NCBI GenBank assembly: GCA_019787685.1
Contig: JAHNUO010000002.1
Location: forward strand, 2,294,001-2,358,000
Reading direction: 5' to 3'
Origin: Chiua virens
Taxonomy: Eukaryota; Basidiomycota; Agaricomycetes; Boletales; Boletaceae
Length of the DNA stretch: 64,000 nt
How positions within the stretch are numbered: position 1 is the stretch's first letter; each line of letters starts with the position of its first letter. Below, piece by piece: positions 15,960 to 26,219 of this stretch. A program made the translations under genes and the position numbers. The notes beneath the pieces are model-generated. The model was given only the letters and a program-made list of their open reading frames with translations. It did not search any database and was not told where the DNA came from.

Positions 15960-16635
15960 CTATCTCGACGGTGGCAGGGGTGATGGTGTCTTACTCTTTC
16001 GACCAAGCTTCAAAATGTAGTCGTCCGTCAGGGTACCATCCTCCCACCGTTTCAGAATGTTATTCCCGTATATTCCGGGATTTGGCCCACCAAATACCTT
16101 GAGTCGTGCCATGCGTCGGTCTCGTAGCTTATTCTTGGGTAACATGCCAGAGACAGCATGATAAATGATCTGAAGCGGAAAGCACACCTAATTCCAGTAA
16201 CACTAATGAATACGGAGGAACGCACCTCATTCGGCTTTTTGTCCATCATGGTCTTATACGGTGTTTCCTTGAGACCACCCGGATACATGGTGTGTTTTCG
16301 ATATACAAGCTGTTCATCTTTCCTTCCCGAAACCTTGATATTCCGCGCATTGGTCACTACGACGTAGTCGCCGCAATCCACTGGATGGCAATCAATCACA
16401 CTAAGCTTAAAGCTCTGATACCATGACACATACCACCCTTGTCATATATCGGCTTATGCTTCCCCATGAGCACAAGGGCTATCCTCTCTGCAAGTTTTCC
16501 TAGCACTCTTTCCGACGCGTCGACGTGGTGCCATACACGAGCGTATGCAAGGGCAGTCTGTCAAGCTAGTGAATTAGCCACATACTCACAGGGAACGAGC
16601 GCAAATATCCATACCTTACCAACAGATTGCGACAT
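15960..16635 (-). CDS. MRPL23: Mitochondrial large-subunit ribosomal protein uL13m
   Basis: Four exons on the minus strand from the ATG at 16635. The first codes only MSQSVGK. The next has [20 protein letters not shown] and [20 protein letters not shown], the classic L13 start. The third has [17 protein letters not shown], then [13 protein letters not shown] and MMDKKP. The last has [20 protein letters not shown] and LKVFGG. These are the hallmark blocks of L13 proteins. The length (about 175 residues) fits the mitochondrial form rather than cytosolic uL13 (L13a). It is a structural protein of the large mitoribosomal subunit. The introns follow GT-AG and are short. Confidence 0.9.
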
Positions 16636-17399
16636 AGTCTACGTCCTTATTTGAGCGCGATTTTCTGAAGACAGTCATTCACTTATGTAATTCGGCAAGT
16701 ACTCTCTAACTAATAAGGTGTTTCTCCAAGTCAACATCGCCAATCACTTGTACATGTCAAGTCATTACTGTAAGTCGATGGCTTTGCATGAAGTACTATG
16801 CGAGGCAGTTTCTTCTCCTGCCGATCCCCCTGCACGGACGATATCCTGAGCCTCTTCCTTCGACTCACAATGAGGTACACTACAGGTTCCAATGGAACGT
16901 CACACTCTTTCAGACTAGTGAGTGCCCAATCGTTCACTGCATCGTGTACGGCTGCATACTAGCGGGGGAAAACGGGAGGGATGTCAATGGGAAATGCCAT
17001 TGGAGCTGTGTGCTACGATTTCTCCCAAATTCAATGGTACGCTTGGAGAGTTCGTGACAGGAAAAAGAAGTCACGGCTCTGCGATATGTAGGTTGGTGAT
17101 AGTCTTCTCCCCAGATATACTTTTCCATGAATTATCGTCGTAGGGGATCCGGGGGATCCGGGAACGCTTGTTGAAACTGCTTCAGCTGTTGCTCAATATC
17201 TTTGGATGTTATAGTAAAGTCCAGACTCAAATCCACAAAGTGATCACAATTCTAGGTCGTGAAGGTGATTCATACGAAACGGTGGTTGGGACTGGGAGGT
17301 GGCGGACACTTCCAAATCCCAGGGGAAGATATCTTCACCTCAGAAAACATGAAATGATATGTTCCCTAGTTGCGTTTATGGGGTAGCACTGTGGGCAGT
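16636..17399. other. Gap without a recognised gene
   Basis: No open stretch here shows coding character or a known domain. A short duplicated GGGGGATCC sits near 17146-17164. The upstream region of uL13m must lie at the left end. Confidence 0.4.
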
Positions 17400-18415
17400 A
17401 GATTCAATGAATTTCAGCGGCGGTTTAAGTGCATATTGACCGGGGGTTCACAGGGTACTTACATGAATTTCATTGGAAAGAAATCCGCTGAAGCGGCACC
17501 AATCCACTCTGAAGTTCAATGGATTTTTCCACTGAATTTCCCCGAACTATCACCCATATTCAGAGGTTGACTCCCTTCACTTCAGTTAAATTTTTCACTG
17601 AATCTAACGGCTGTATCCCATGAAATACATGTTTTCCTCCCCCAAATTCTGTCTGATCTCTCCATTCTGCTACATAAATTGATGTGCTGATGGGCTACTA
17701 CATTCTGGGGGCAAAAAAACTGTTCTAAAAAAATACTGCATCTGCAAGGCTCGAACTCCCGACTTTGCACCCAACATGCACCGCACACTGTTGCAGCACA
17801 CAACCACTGAACTACAAGTCCATTGATACCTAGTGTACCGCGGCAATATATGTACAATATTTCAATACTTATATGGAAATAAAAAATTTCCTCGAAGGCC
17901 TTCAACTTCAACCTGCCAATAAACTTAAGCATGTACGACATGTGAACATCGACGCATTGGTGCACACGAACACGCAAGCATTCCCAATGGCCCCATGCAA
18001 TGATCAGGATGATGTGTCGACATGCACAATGACGCTGCGACTCGGATGGCGGTTTCGATTCCATTCTTTTGACCTGCAATCGGTATCTTCACTGTGGCGC
18101 CTGCTATCCTGTTGATTTCATGGGTTTGTAACTAGTATTCAGTATATAAATCTGAACTTCATTGTGATTACCGCTGAGATTTAGTTCAATGATCCAGATG
18201 AACACGGTACTGCCACGGTACTGGTCCTAACGTGGGGGTAGAGGCGACTAGATTAGCACAGATAACAGGCAGGACCAATGAAATTTCAGTGACTTTTTTC
18301 ATTGAATTTCTGCAAATTTTGTCTTCAGTGGATCACTGAAAATAACAGGGTGCCCTTTCAGCGGAAAAACGCACTGAATCCAATGTTTCATTGAGTGTTC
18401 CGCTGAAAATAGGCG
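17400..18415. repeat. CACTGAA/TTTCAGYGGA-rich repeat block
   Basis: Variants of TTTCAGCGG, CACTGAA, TTCAGTGG and their complements recur at both ends of this block (for example 17412-17430, 17485-17600 and 18280-18415) in both orientations. The centre holds the tRNA-like element. The pattern fits degenerate inverted ends of a small non-coding element such as a MITE, but I could not define exact termini or target duplications. Confidence 0.4.
17736..17821 (-). mobile_element. tRNA-derived SINE-like element or tRNA relic
   Basis: Read on the minus strand from 17821, the sequence opens GGACTTG and then TAGTTCAGTGG, a perfect fit to the Pol III A box. It carries a B-box-like GAGTTCGAGCC about 50 nt further on, and then an A/T-rich tail with runs of T. 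The T-stem pairs only partly and the last bases do not pair with GGACTTG, so it is not a working tRNA gene. A tRNA-derived SINE head or a decayed tRNA are the likely readings. It sits within the CACTGAA-rich block. Confidence 0.5.
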
Positions 18416-18563
18416 GTCCTAGTATCCACAGTTCCTGGGCCCCTAAGGCCCAGGTTTCAGAGGTGGGCGGAGTGCCAAAAAATGATGGATGTCTCGGACC
18501 GGTCGGAGTAAGTCGGATTCGAATTCTTTGTAGGATGGGCTGGGTTTCGTCGCTGCTCCGATT

Positions 18564-18792
18564 TCGTCTGAGTCTCAACAGATCTAATCGGACGTTGTCG
18601 TCGGATGTTGTTTTCTTCTAGCTCTTCGTTTTTATCTCTTCGTCGTGATAGCTATCGCTGCAAATCGTATGTCTTTTGCCAATATCGTCTGTGTCTGAAC
18701 GGATCTTGGATGCTGTTGTTTCCTTTTATAGCTTCGTCGCGATAGCTATTGTCGTTTTCTCTTACTCTTATCTCTTTGTCGTGATAGCCATG
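18564..18792. repeat. Imperfect tandem duplication, about 120 bp unit
   Basis: Two related pyrimidine-rich units follow one another, 18564-18661 and 18685-18792. Each starts with TCGTCTG(A/T)GTCT, continues through a TGTTGTTT block and ends with TATCTCTT(C/T)GTCGTGATAGC. The second has a small internal expansion (a repeated TCG(C/T)GATAGCTAT). No coding sense is seen. Confidence 0.6.
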
Positions 18793-19933
18793 GCAGCCCG
18801 AAGTGCGTCAATACCATGCATTACATCGTAATTTGCTTTGCACGTCCCTCCGTACACCACTAAATCTGCCACAGACATGAAGCCTGCTATTTTTTTTTTA
18901 ACAATTTTGTCGGGTATATGTCCCAAGAGCGTGCCGGAGGGACAACATGCGTGAAAATTCTGTGTTTCAATACGTCAAACTGCTCCTGTCTCGCGAACGG
19001 AACATACGTTGACTTCGACTAAGGTCCACAATGGTGTCAAAGATCGGAAATACACCGGTTGCTGTTTTGAACACTCGTTCTCTCGCAAAAACATTTAAAA
19101 GTACGTACCTTTCTAATCCGCGTTTCCAATGAATCTTTCGCATGCAGGCACATATTGATAAGAATGGTTGAAACGACAAAACGATGAACGGTGCGTATTT
19201 CAGGCTTGCAAGTCATAAGCCTCCTTTCGCATCAAATCCCGACAACACAAATTCATATCGCAATCAGTGGAGCGGATATCACCTAGTGTATTTCAATTCA
19301 CGCTTCGATATGTGTGTGATGATGATTAAAATTTTGCATCTGAATCACAAACGTACCGCAACGACAGGCTGTTTCACTTGTAATCCCAATTCCCTGATAA
19401 ATCTGCTCGTCTAGACCTGTCCATAAATTTTTCAAATCATTCGTCTAAGTCGCAGTCTCACGACCGCCGGTCCCGTGCGTCTTCCATTGCTATATGTAAA
19501 CCTCCGAGTTGAGCTCATCGAAACATCACCTTGCACCCCTACACCCGGGCCCTCATGGCGACCCACCATGATGTTGTAAAAGATGACCATACGGTGCGAC
19601 AACTTCTTGAAGTATGTATACAATCGCTTTCTCCACTATCGTACTACATATCTTTGTGCCTTTCTACAGAGAAGCGTATTCCTTCGCACTTACTATGGAA
19701 TCGTATAGTCTATGTCCTGCTCCCTGTCCCGTGCAGTTTCTGTCCTTGTCATGATGCTGTCAAAATGCCGCCCACACGTATACACCCACGTTCCGATGGA
19801 GGCCGTTCAATTTGTTTCCCACATTCTGGCAACGTCAGTTTATCACGATTGATTAACATTTATTATTCTTGCTCATGTTCTTTACAGGCTTATTGTTCAC
19901 TCAGCTGATCTAGATGATTAAGTATATAAAATG
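18793..19933. other. Gap without a recognised gene
   Basis: Several short open stretches occur (for example 19432-19623 minus and 19531-19908 plus), but none has a family match or good intron signals. I see nothing I can call. Confidence 0.4.
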
Positions 19934-20016
19934 TATCTACTGTCTTCAAAATCTTGCTCGTAAATCGCACAATGTGTTAGAATAGCATGTTACATAATCT
20001 GTTTATCGCTTGGGGT
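19934..20016 (+). repeat. Outer direct repeat, left copy
   Basis: This stretch (ATCTACTGTCTT, then CTTGCTCGTAAATCG, then CATGTTACATAATC and TTTATCGCTTGGGG) is matched in the same orientation at 24003-24079 with small gaps, by eye about 80% identical. The two copies flank the inverted-repeat element. Confidence 0.65.
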
Positions 20017-20041
20017 ACGAAGCATGACTTTTTCTGAGTCC

Positions 20042-20180
20042 GTTGACTATGGTGGAAAATCTGCACATTTAATAAATCGCGAAAAAAAAATGGTCCACCG
20101 TGGGAAAAAAAATTTGACTGCCAAAAAATCTAGCCCACACCAAAATTTCGACCCACCACACTGACCACCACACCGCTGCT
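20042..20180 (+). repeat. Inverted repeat, left arm
   Basis: About 139 bp that match the reverse complement of 23764-23901, by eye roughly 90% identical. The outer end begins TTGACTATGGTGGAAAATCT, an A/T-rich centre has ATTTAATAAATCGCG and runs of A, and the inner end is the CCACCACA/GACCACCACACCGC region. The pair delimits a 3.86 kb segment with helicase remnants. Confidence 0.75.
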
Positions 20181-22134
20181 GGGTGCCAAGAGGATTGGCA
20201 CAACGTTTGGTGGAATGGCATGGGTCGTTTTTTACTCGACGGCAGGAATCCTCAGCTGTTCAGTGATGCTATGGGTCAGGGTTGTCAGAGCTTGATGTTC
20301 CAGGTCCTTGATCAAGGAACTGGCTTTCGACACACTGATGTCTTTATTAACGAAATCTGCAAAGGACTTGCACTTGATTTCCACCTGACAGATGTAGGCT
20401 TTGGTAGTACATAGTTATATCTATTATATTAAGCACTGCAGCTTGCCGGGTGGCTTATGATCGGTCGCTCGCAGTACTCTTTTTGGCAAGGAGTGATTGC
20501 TCATCGATCATCGACCCTCCTGTGGCGTTCTCTCTTTCGCCGTCCCTCCTTGCTCTTCATCGCATCGCTCCCCTGCAATCGAAACATTTGCAATGTGTTG
20601 CATCGTTGCAACTGTCTTTTCCTCCTCTCCGTTGTTCTTCCATCGTCCGTCGTCAGCACAGCGCCACAATGGTCTCACACTCCTCTGCGTCGTTGGTCGA
20701 TTGTGTGGAGCGCCGTTCTGTCAGGGGGTGTGGTGGCTCCTAGCTGTGCTCCTGCAGCTCCCCGTCTTCTGCTGCATTTCATCATGCTCTTCTCCTAAAG
20801 TTCTTCCTTTGCATTGTCTTTTTCTCGCTTTCCATCTTCTCTTCAATTCGGATGGCCTCCATTTGTAGCATTCATGGAATCCTCGGCGTTCACGGGGGGC
20901 AGGCCTATCAGTATGCTGTTGGAAAATCGTTTTGGAAGCACGAAGGTTTCATTCCTTTGCCCTCCGGCACTGATCATGACGTCGAATTTTACACATTTGA
21001 ATGGGGCACCATTGCCAGATGGCGTTTACATAGGTGTCGGCCATGTCATTGTAAAGGATACCATTGGCGCAAACCCGGATGCGGTGCTTCCTGTCATGCA
21101 GGTGTTTGTGAATGAGGTGTGTTTCTCATGCGAAAAAGCAGTTCGTTCTTCATCTCAGTTTTAAAAGGCTTTCAAGCCGCTGCCCCCTCTCACGTCGGAG
21201 GACCCTGCTCCAATGCCACCTCCCATCTTTATCATTTCTGGCAGAGTGTGCCGCTCCATGTGAGCACATAGTAAAGATCACAGTCGTGCATTCGACATCG
21301 ACGTTGCACCGTTCGCTGCTGCTCCACAACAGCTCATTTGTCTTCGCTGTCTTTTCCCCATTGACCATGCAAGGTTCGCAAAGACCCCCCTGCCTGATGG
21401 TGAGAAACAAGTTTTCGTGCTTGGGCATCTCACTGGTTGCAGTGACACTCGATTTCTTATTCAAGTGACTGACTTTTTGTTTGGCTCCTCCGCCAGTACT
21501 GCCTTACCAAGTGATGATAAGCCACCATCACACAACCTTGGTTGCTTTGACTGGAAGGGAAAGTGGGCAGTCAAGCAGAAGAGGTCAGATGGCGCTGATA
21601 ATGATGATTCATAGTTTTCGGGCACACAAGCATCCACGTCTCAGCTACACAGTGAAATGGCTTAAATTGAAGTGCTTCATGGTTTTCAGTTTCGTTCTTT
21701 TCGTCTTTTTGGGCATCTGCCGACAACCTTCTGTTTTGATCCAACATCATCATCTGCTTCCGTACCCCTATACTAATTGCCTGCTTCTCTGTTTGCATTC
21801 CTGTCCCCACACAACATCTTGAGGCTGTCCCTGGCCCCTTTCATATGTGACTACTACTTTTTCTTGCTTTCTCGGCTGACTTCCAAGTCCCCAGACTACC
21901 TCTTCAGCTCAGATGCCATTAAAGAAACTGATCAACCCCCCCCCCTCCATCCACGCCAGAACACACTCCCGACTTTCTTGCTATGTTATCTCATCCTGGT
22001 GTGCCGCCTCATCAACTCTCTCTCAAACCAAACATGGTGTGCTCAATTATGCGCAGTCTTTCCGTCGACAAGGGCTTAGTTCACAATGTGCAGGTACGGA
22101 TATGAACAGTCCACCGACACTTCATCAAAGTACA
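20181..22134 (+). other. Element interior with coding-like remnants of unknown family
   Basis: The + strand carries short coding-looking pieces. One at about 20220-20410 reads LFSDAMGQGCQSLMFQVLDQ and DVFINEIC. One at 21003-21122 reads LNGAPLPDGVYIGVGH and later PVMQVFVNEV. One at 21366-21480 reads KTPLPDGEKQVFVLGHLT and later IQVTDFLFG. The last two share a PLPDG...V..GH pattern and may be copies of one module. No start, stop or introns can be arranged into a full gene, and I do not recognise the family. C/T-rich sequence fills the spaces. Confidence 0.3.
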
Positions 22135-22363
22135 ACTCCTCGATTCACCCATCACGCACTGCATTCCGCAAATCACCTTCAATTTCACTCCCCCTTCTTC
22201 AGATTGGACTGTCACCCGTCGCCAGTTCCCCTTGCGACCAGCTTATGCAACTACGTTCAACGGATGCCAGGGTTTGACTCTCGACAGAGCCGTACTCGAT
22301 CTCCATGTCGAACCATTTGCTCATGGGCAACTGTACACTGCTCTGTCGAGAGTGCACAAATGA
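22135..22363 (+). pseudogene. C-terminal fragment of a PIF1-like (Helitron) helicase
   Basis: The + frame through 22205 reads [20 protein letters not shown], then [24 protein letters not shown] and a stop (22361-22363). These are motifs V and VI of PIF1-family helicases as found at the end of Helitron Rep-Hel proteins. Upstream in the same frame [15 protein letters not shown] fits the preceding region. Nothing N-terminal to this is present upstream; the N-terminal motifs occur about 600 bp downstream in a second fragment. Confidence 0.7.
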
Positions 22364-22954
22364 GAAGACGTTCTCCTGCTATTTGCACCCTTGAATGAAA
22401 CTAGATCTACAAATAACATAGTGTATCATCGCCTCCTTCTATAATCTGCATGTATATATAACTTGGTGAGTGCCATGCCTTGCTGGCAGAAACCTTGTTT
22501 CCATATTAGCGTGCTCATGGCGAGATGTGAAGGTTTCATAGGAAATTCCATATTGCAGGTAGGGAATAATATAAGTTATAGCAAAGGGGACACACAGTAC
22601 CACTGTCAAGCGAATCAGTAGGGCATAGACAAAATTAAATATGTGACAACTGCTGACAAGGTGACGAGGTCAGATGAGCGGCAAAAACATGGTCAAGAAT
22701 CATGCCAAGTGTACATAAGATACATTACAAAATGTGAAGATTTGGTCATTACATCTGGGTGACTTGAGTTTCCATATGGTGACAATGTCCGTCATTCAAA
22801 AGCTTGTGAAGTTGTGTGATTGTGAATTCAGTAATTAATAGATGTGCAGCATCGAACAATGAGTGACTCATTGCAGTTGATCCCTCACAATTGTTACTGG
22901 AACAACGAAGGGTGTATGACATCGTAGATTGGCATTTACGCGAAAACTTGGCGG

Positions 22955-23550
22955 GTAGAAAACCACCTCAACTGTTGATGGTCATTCAGGGAGAATGAGG
23001 CGTCGGGAAATCTAAAATGATTCAAACTATCACAGAAATTTTCGCATCCTACAAAATGAAACACGGACTAGTGAAGGGTGCTTATACCGGAATTGTTGCA
23101 TCGATAATTGATGGCAAAACACTCCACGTGCTTGGTGGAATCGCAGTGAATGGGCACGATCCAGGGGTGCGCGTCATCCAACCAGCGTTTGGTGGAGTCA
23201 ACGTAATACTCGTCAGCGACTTTCATCAGTTTCCCCCTGTTGCTTCCAAAAAAAGCGCACCATTATATTATCCTTCAAGTTGCAATCCGTCGTTGGACTC
23301 TGCAGAAGAAATGATGGGACGCAGCATATACATCGGGACACCTCCGACGGGCAAACTGACGCCATTCAACGCATACGTCGCTCTTTCGCGTAGGCAAGGC
23401 AGAGACACTATACAGTTGTTGCGTGAGTTTGATGAAAAGCTATTCACCACACACCCCAATGAACACCTACGGATGGAAGACGAGCGACTCAACGGATTAG
23501 ATAAATTAACTACAGACTGGTGGACAAAGATGTCGCAATCCCATAATTAA
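22955..23550 (+). pseudogene. Internally deleted PIF1-like (Helitron) helicase
   Basis: The + frame starts KPPQLLMVIQGE, then an in-frame TGA (22996-22998) and GVGKSKMIQTITEIF, so the Walker A loop is interrupted at its first variable glycine position. It continues with AYTGIVASIIDGKTLH, and the Walker B/motif II block VILVSDFHQFPPVA. After GRSIYI the sequence jumps directly to LTPFNAYVALSRRQGRDTI, which is motif VI near the protein end, so motifs III-V are missing. The tail DEKLFTTHPNEHL is the usual end of this helicase group. A 178-residue frame remains open from 23017, but it cannot be an active helicase. Confidence 0.8.
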
Positions 23551-23653
23551 ACTTAATCGATTAGCGATAACACGACTTCGGGAAAGGTCGGAGGCGACCC
23601 GTCGGGAAAACACGGGTGAAATCTCGAGGACTCACAGCCACTAATTAGGGGGG

Positions 23654-23675
23654 GAATGACCTTGTAAACAAGGTA
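23654..23675. repeat. Small perfect hairpin
   Basis: ACCTTG-TAAA-CAAGGT, with a run of G just before it, lies downstream of the helicase remnant. Helitrons have a hairpin near their 3' end followed by CTRR; no CTRR follows at the usual distance, so this is only suggestive. Confidence 0.3.
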
Positions 23676-23763
23676 ATATAATTGAAGCCTGTACAATCAC
23701 AATGATGCCACCATCCGAAGGCTATCCTTGTTACATGTATGTATAGCCAAGGCCTATTGCAAC

Positions 23764-23901
23764 CGCGGCGGTGTGGTGGTCAGCGTGGTGGGTCGAAATT
23801 TTGGTGTGGGCTAGATTTTTTGGTGGGCAATATTTTTTTCCCGCGGCGGTCCGTTTTTTTTCGCGATTTATTAAATGTGCAGATTTTCCACCATAGTTGA
23901 C
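23764..23901 (-). repeat. Inverted repeat, right arm
   Basis: Reverse complement of 20042-20180 with small differences in the A-run region. It ends at AGTTGACAATC, opposite the outer end of the left arm. Confidence 0.75.
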
Positions 23902-24002
23902 AATCTACACCCGAGTTGTGACTGCCATTATTTACTCAAACGGGTGTAAGTTTCGTTTCGATCTTCAACGCAAGAAATCAACTGTCTCTCTATCATAACA
24001 CG

Positions 24003-24079
24003 CATCTACTGTCTTGCTCGTGAATCGTACGATGTATTATAATATTAACATGTTACATAATCAATTTATCGCTCGGGGT
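24003..24079 (+). repeat. Outer direct repeat, right copy
   Basis: Same-strand partner of 19934-20016. It lies about 100 bp outside the right inverted arm, whereas the left copy lies 26 bp outside its arm. From here to 24689 I see no gene; a run of 12-13 G occurs near 24447. Confidence 0.65.
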
Positions 24080-24689
24080 CCAGGTCTGCCCGCAGGGCCG
24101 TTAAATGGTAGTAGTACATGCAGACATGATCAGTGTGAGGTCTATCGTCAAAATATGATCGAAACCATCCACTGACTCTTCCAACTTTTTTTTTTGCAAA
24201 TTTCCGTGCCCCCAACTCCAAGACCCCGAGATATGACGGGCCCGGGAGTGAGATACATTATGGACACTCGTGAGTAGTACCTTGTCAAACGCAGTTTGCG
24301 AGTGACTAGTGAAGACTCGGACGAGATGTAAGTAGTTTTGACTTAACGACAGCGACGGACCAAAGAAGAGGGAAGAACCAAGGCAAGATCGAACACGCGA
24401 CTCGGAGCAACTCGTCGCTCGTCGACGTACGTCCAGCGTTCCTTTGGGGGGGGGGGGGTATACAGGATGTCCAGACTTACAGTCAACGGCCTCAAGCAAA
24501 TACTACCATGTTACATGGAGGTTTCGATTAACACTTTACGATCCAATTTATGGTGTTCAAGTTGATAAATGAAAACCTAGCAGAGGTCGAGGAAACACTA
24601 AGTAACGTCCCTGGGAGCAAAATGAATTCCAATAAGTTGACGGTCCGCCGTACACGGGGCAATAAATAACTACATAGGTAGATACGCCG

Positions 24690-25824
24690 TTATTTCTTCC
24701 CTCTGCGCTTACCAGGTGTCTTTTGACCGCTAGTAGCAGTTGCCTTTGCTTCCTCTTTCAACGACGCTGCTGCCGGCACCGCGAGTTGCGTTGAACCGGG
24801 CTGTGGCTCTGATTTCTGCTTGGGTTGAGCCGTTGGTTTGTGAAGGAAGTTAATGAGGAAGGTCGCCAAGCCTCCGCTCATCGTGTACATCAGCCATTTG
24901 GGCACTCGAATGAGGTATCTGTAGATCATCGCTAGTGCAAGGGCGAAGTAATCAAGAATCCATTCCCTGGCATGCAAATGAGCTCACAGAAGCAGCTTGT
25001 CTTAGGAATGGTGCATACCTATCTCCTCCAGGGGCGAACGCGGACTTCCAAGGCTCCTTGCGATGCCATCCTTCTTCTTTGAGAAATTGGTACAATACTT
25101 CATCGGTGAGTCGAATCTGACCCGCCCTATAGAATCGTAGAGTCTTCCCTCTATCTTTCAATACAACAAGTGTGGGGGGACTGGAGACATATTGAGTGAT
25201 GCAAGATAACGATGAGAACAGGCACGTACGACCAAACAGCCCATTTGGTGGTAATATAAGTGACATCCAGGTAATCAATCCTTCCGAATCGAACATGCTC
25301 CAGGTCGCCCTTCTCCAGGGTATAGTTATATGCAGCGTCGAAAGATTCGTCCACAAATTTCGAGACACCTTCTGGTTGTCCCACTGTAGAAGTTCTGCAA
25401 AATGTTCCATTATTGATACGACGCAAAAAGGGGATTCCGCCTACACGATGATAAACCAAACACGCTTTTCCTCTTCCTCTGGTATCAATGCCTCGTTCAC
25501 AATTAGATCATCGAAGTTGGAGTCTGTGATAAGTGGGATTCGTTCGTCCCAGACCGTCGGAGGTCCCCCAGTGAAGTTGAGGCCTAGAACAGAAGAAAGC
25601 GCGGAAAGAGGACCGCCAGTCACTAAATTGTCGAGAAAGGAAGGTTTCGGTGGCGTTACACCACGTTTTCCAACCGTTTCATGAGTAGATTGGGCCGCCT
25701 GTGCACTGGCAGACGATGTTGCCACTGGTACGGGTTGTCCAGGAGTCCATCCAGCCGAGAAATATTGCGCACAGGCAAGTTCGGCGACTACGAGCAGGCT
25801 CGATACCACAGCCAGGGGGCGCAT
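24690..25824 (-). CDS. ER thioredoxin-like membrane protein
   Basis: A four-exon minus-strand gene with start at 25824 and stop at 24690. The N-terminus MRPLAVVSSLLVVAELACAQ is a good signal peptide. After a Ser/Ala/Pro-rich linker come a strand with RVWFIIV, then a region FVDESFDAAYNYTLEK and VRFGRIDYLDVTYITTKWAV, then PTLVVLKDRGKTLRFYRAGQ and FLKEEGWH. That is a thioredoxin-like fold (cis-Pro before TLVVL), but no CxxC is visible. The end has WILDYFALALAMIYRYL and a second hydrophobic stretch before a basic tail ending KTPGKRRGKK, which suggests a membrane anchor with a cytosolic Lys/Arg-rich tail. An upstream in-frame ATG at 25878 exists but would hide the signal peptide. Family conserved in basidiomycetes as far as I know; the exact role is unknown. 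Confidence 0.7.
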
Positions 25825-26219
25825 GACTTGGACAGTCGTCAAGGGCAGTGACGGGAACAAAAAGAAAGGAAAGTGCACACGGGTATGTACGTGTCTGAAT
25901 CAATTCCAGTGCCTGGGCCTGTCGGATCACGGCGTGCAGCGCCGGAGACTATTCATTGAAATCCTTCTCAGAGCCAGTGTTTCACGATGGCGGTCCACCA
26001 CAAATCGCCTCTAGAGCTATATCTAATGCGAAAGTTGACCCATGGCTTGTGTTTGAGTAGTAATTTCAAGTTGTCAATGTGTTGTAGGCAGTGCAATTTA
26101 TAATTAGCGCCGACATCACCGATGCCAGCTCACAAAGCTATACACTTAAACCAAGCCTCCGACAAACATCGCTAGGTCTCACATCCGACAGACTGTTGAG
26201 TTCACGGGTGCGGCTAGAA

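Noticed and set aside
17736..17821. Functional tRNA gene.
   Set aside because: Acceptor ends do not pair and the T stem has a mismatch, so only a tRNA-derived relic can be supported.
20042..23901. Intact Helitron.
   Set aside because: No Rep domain, no TC...CTRR ends, and both helicase pieces are broken. Long inverted repeats are not typical.
24101..24499. 132-codon minus-strand frame next to the poly-G run.
   Set aside because: No domain, no intron signals and low-complexity content.
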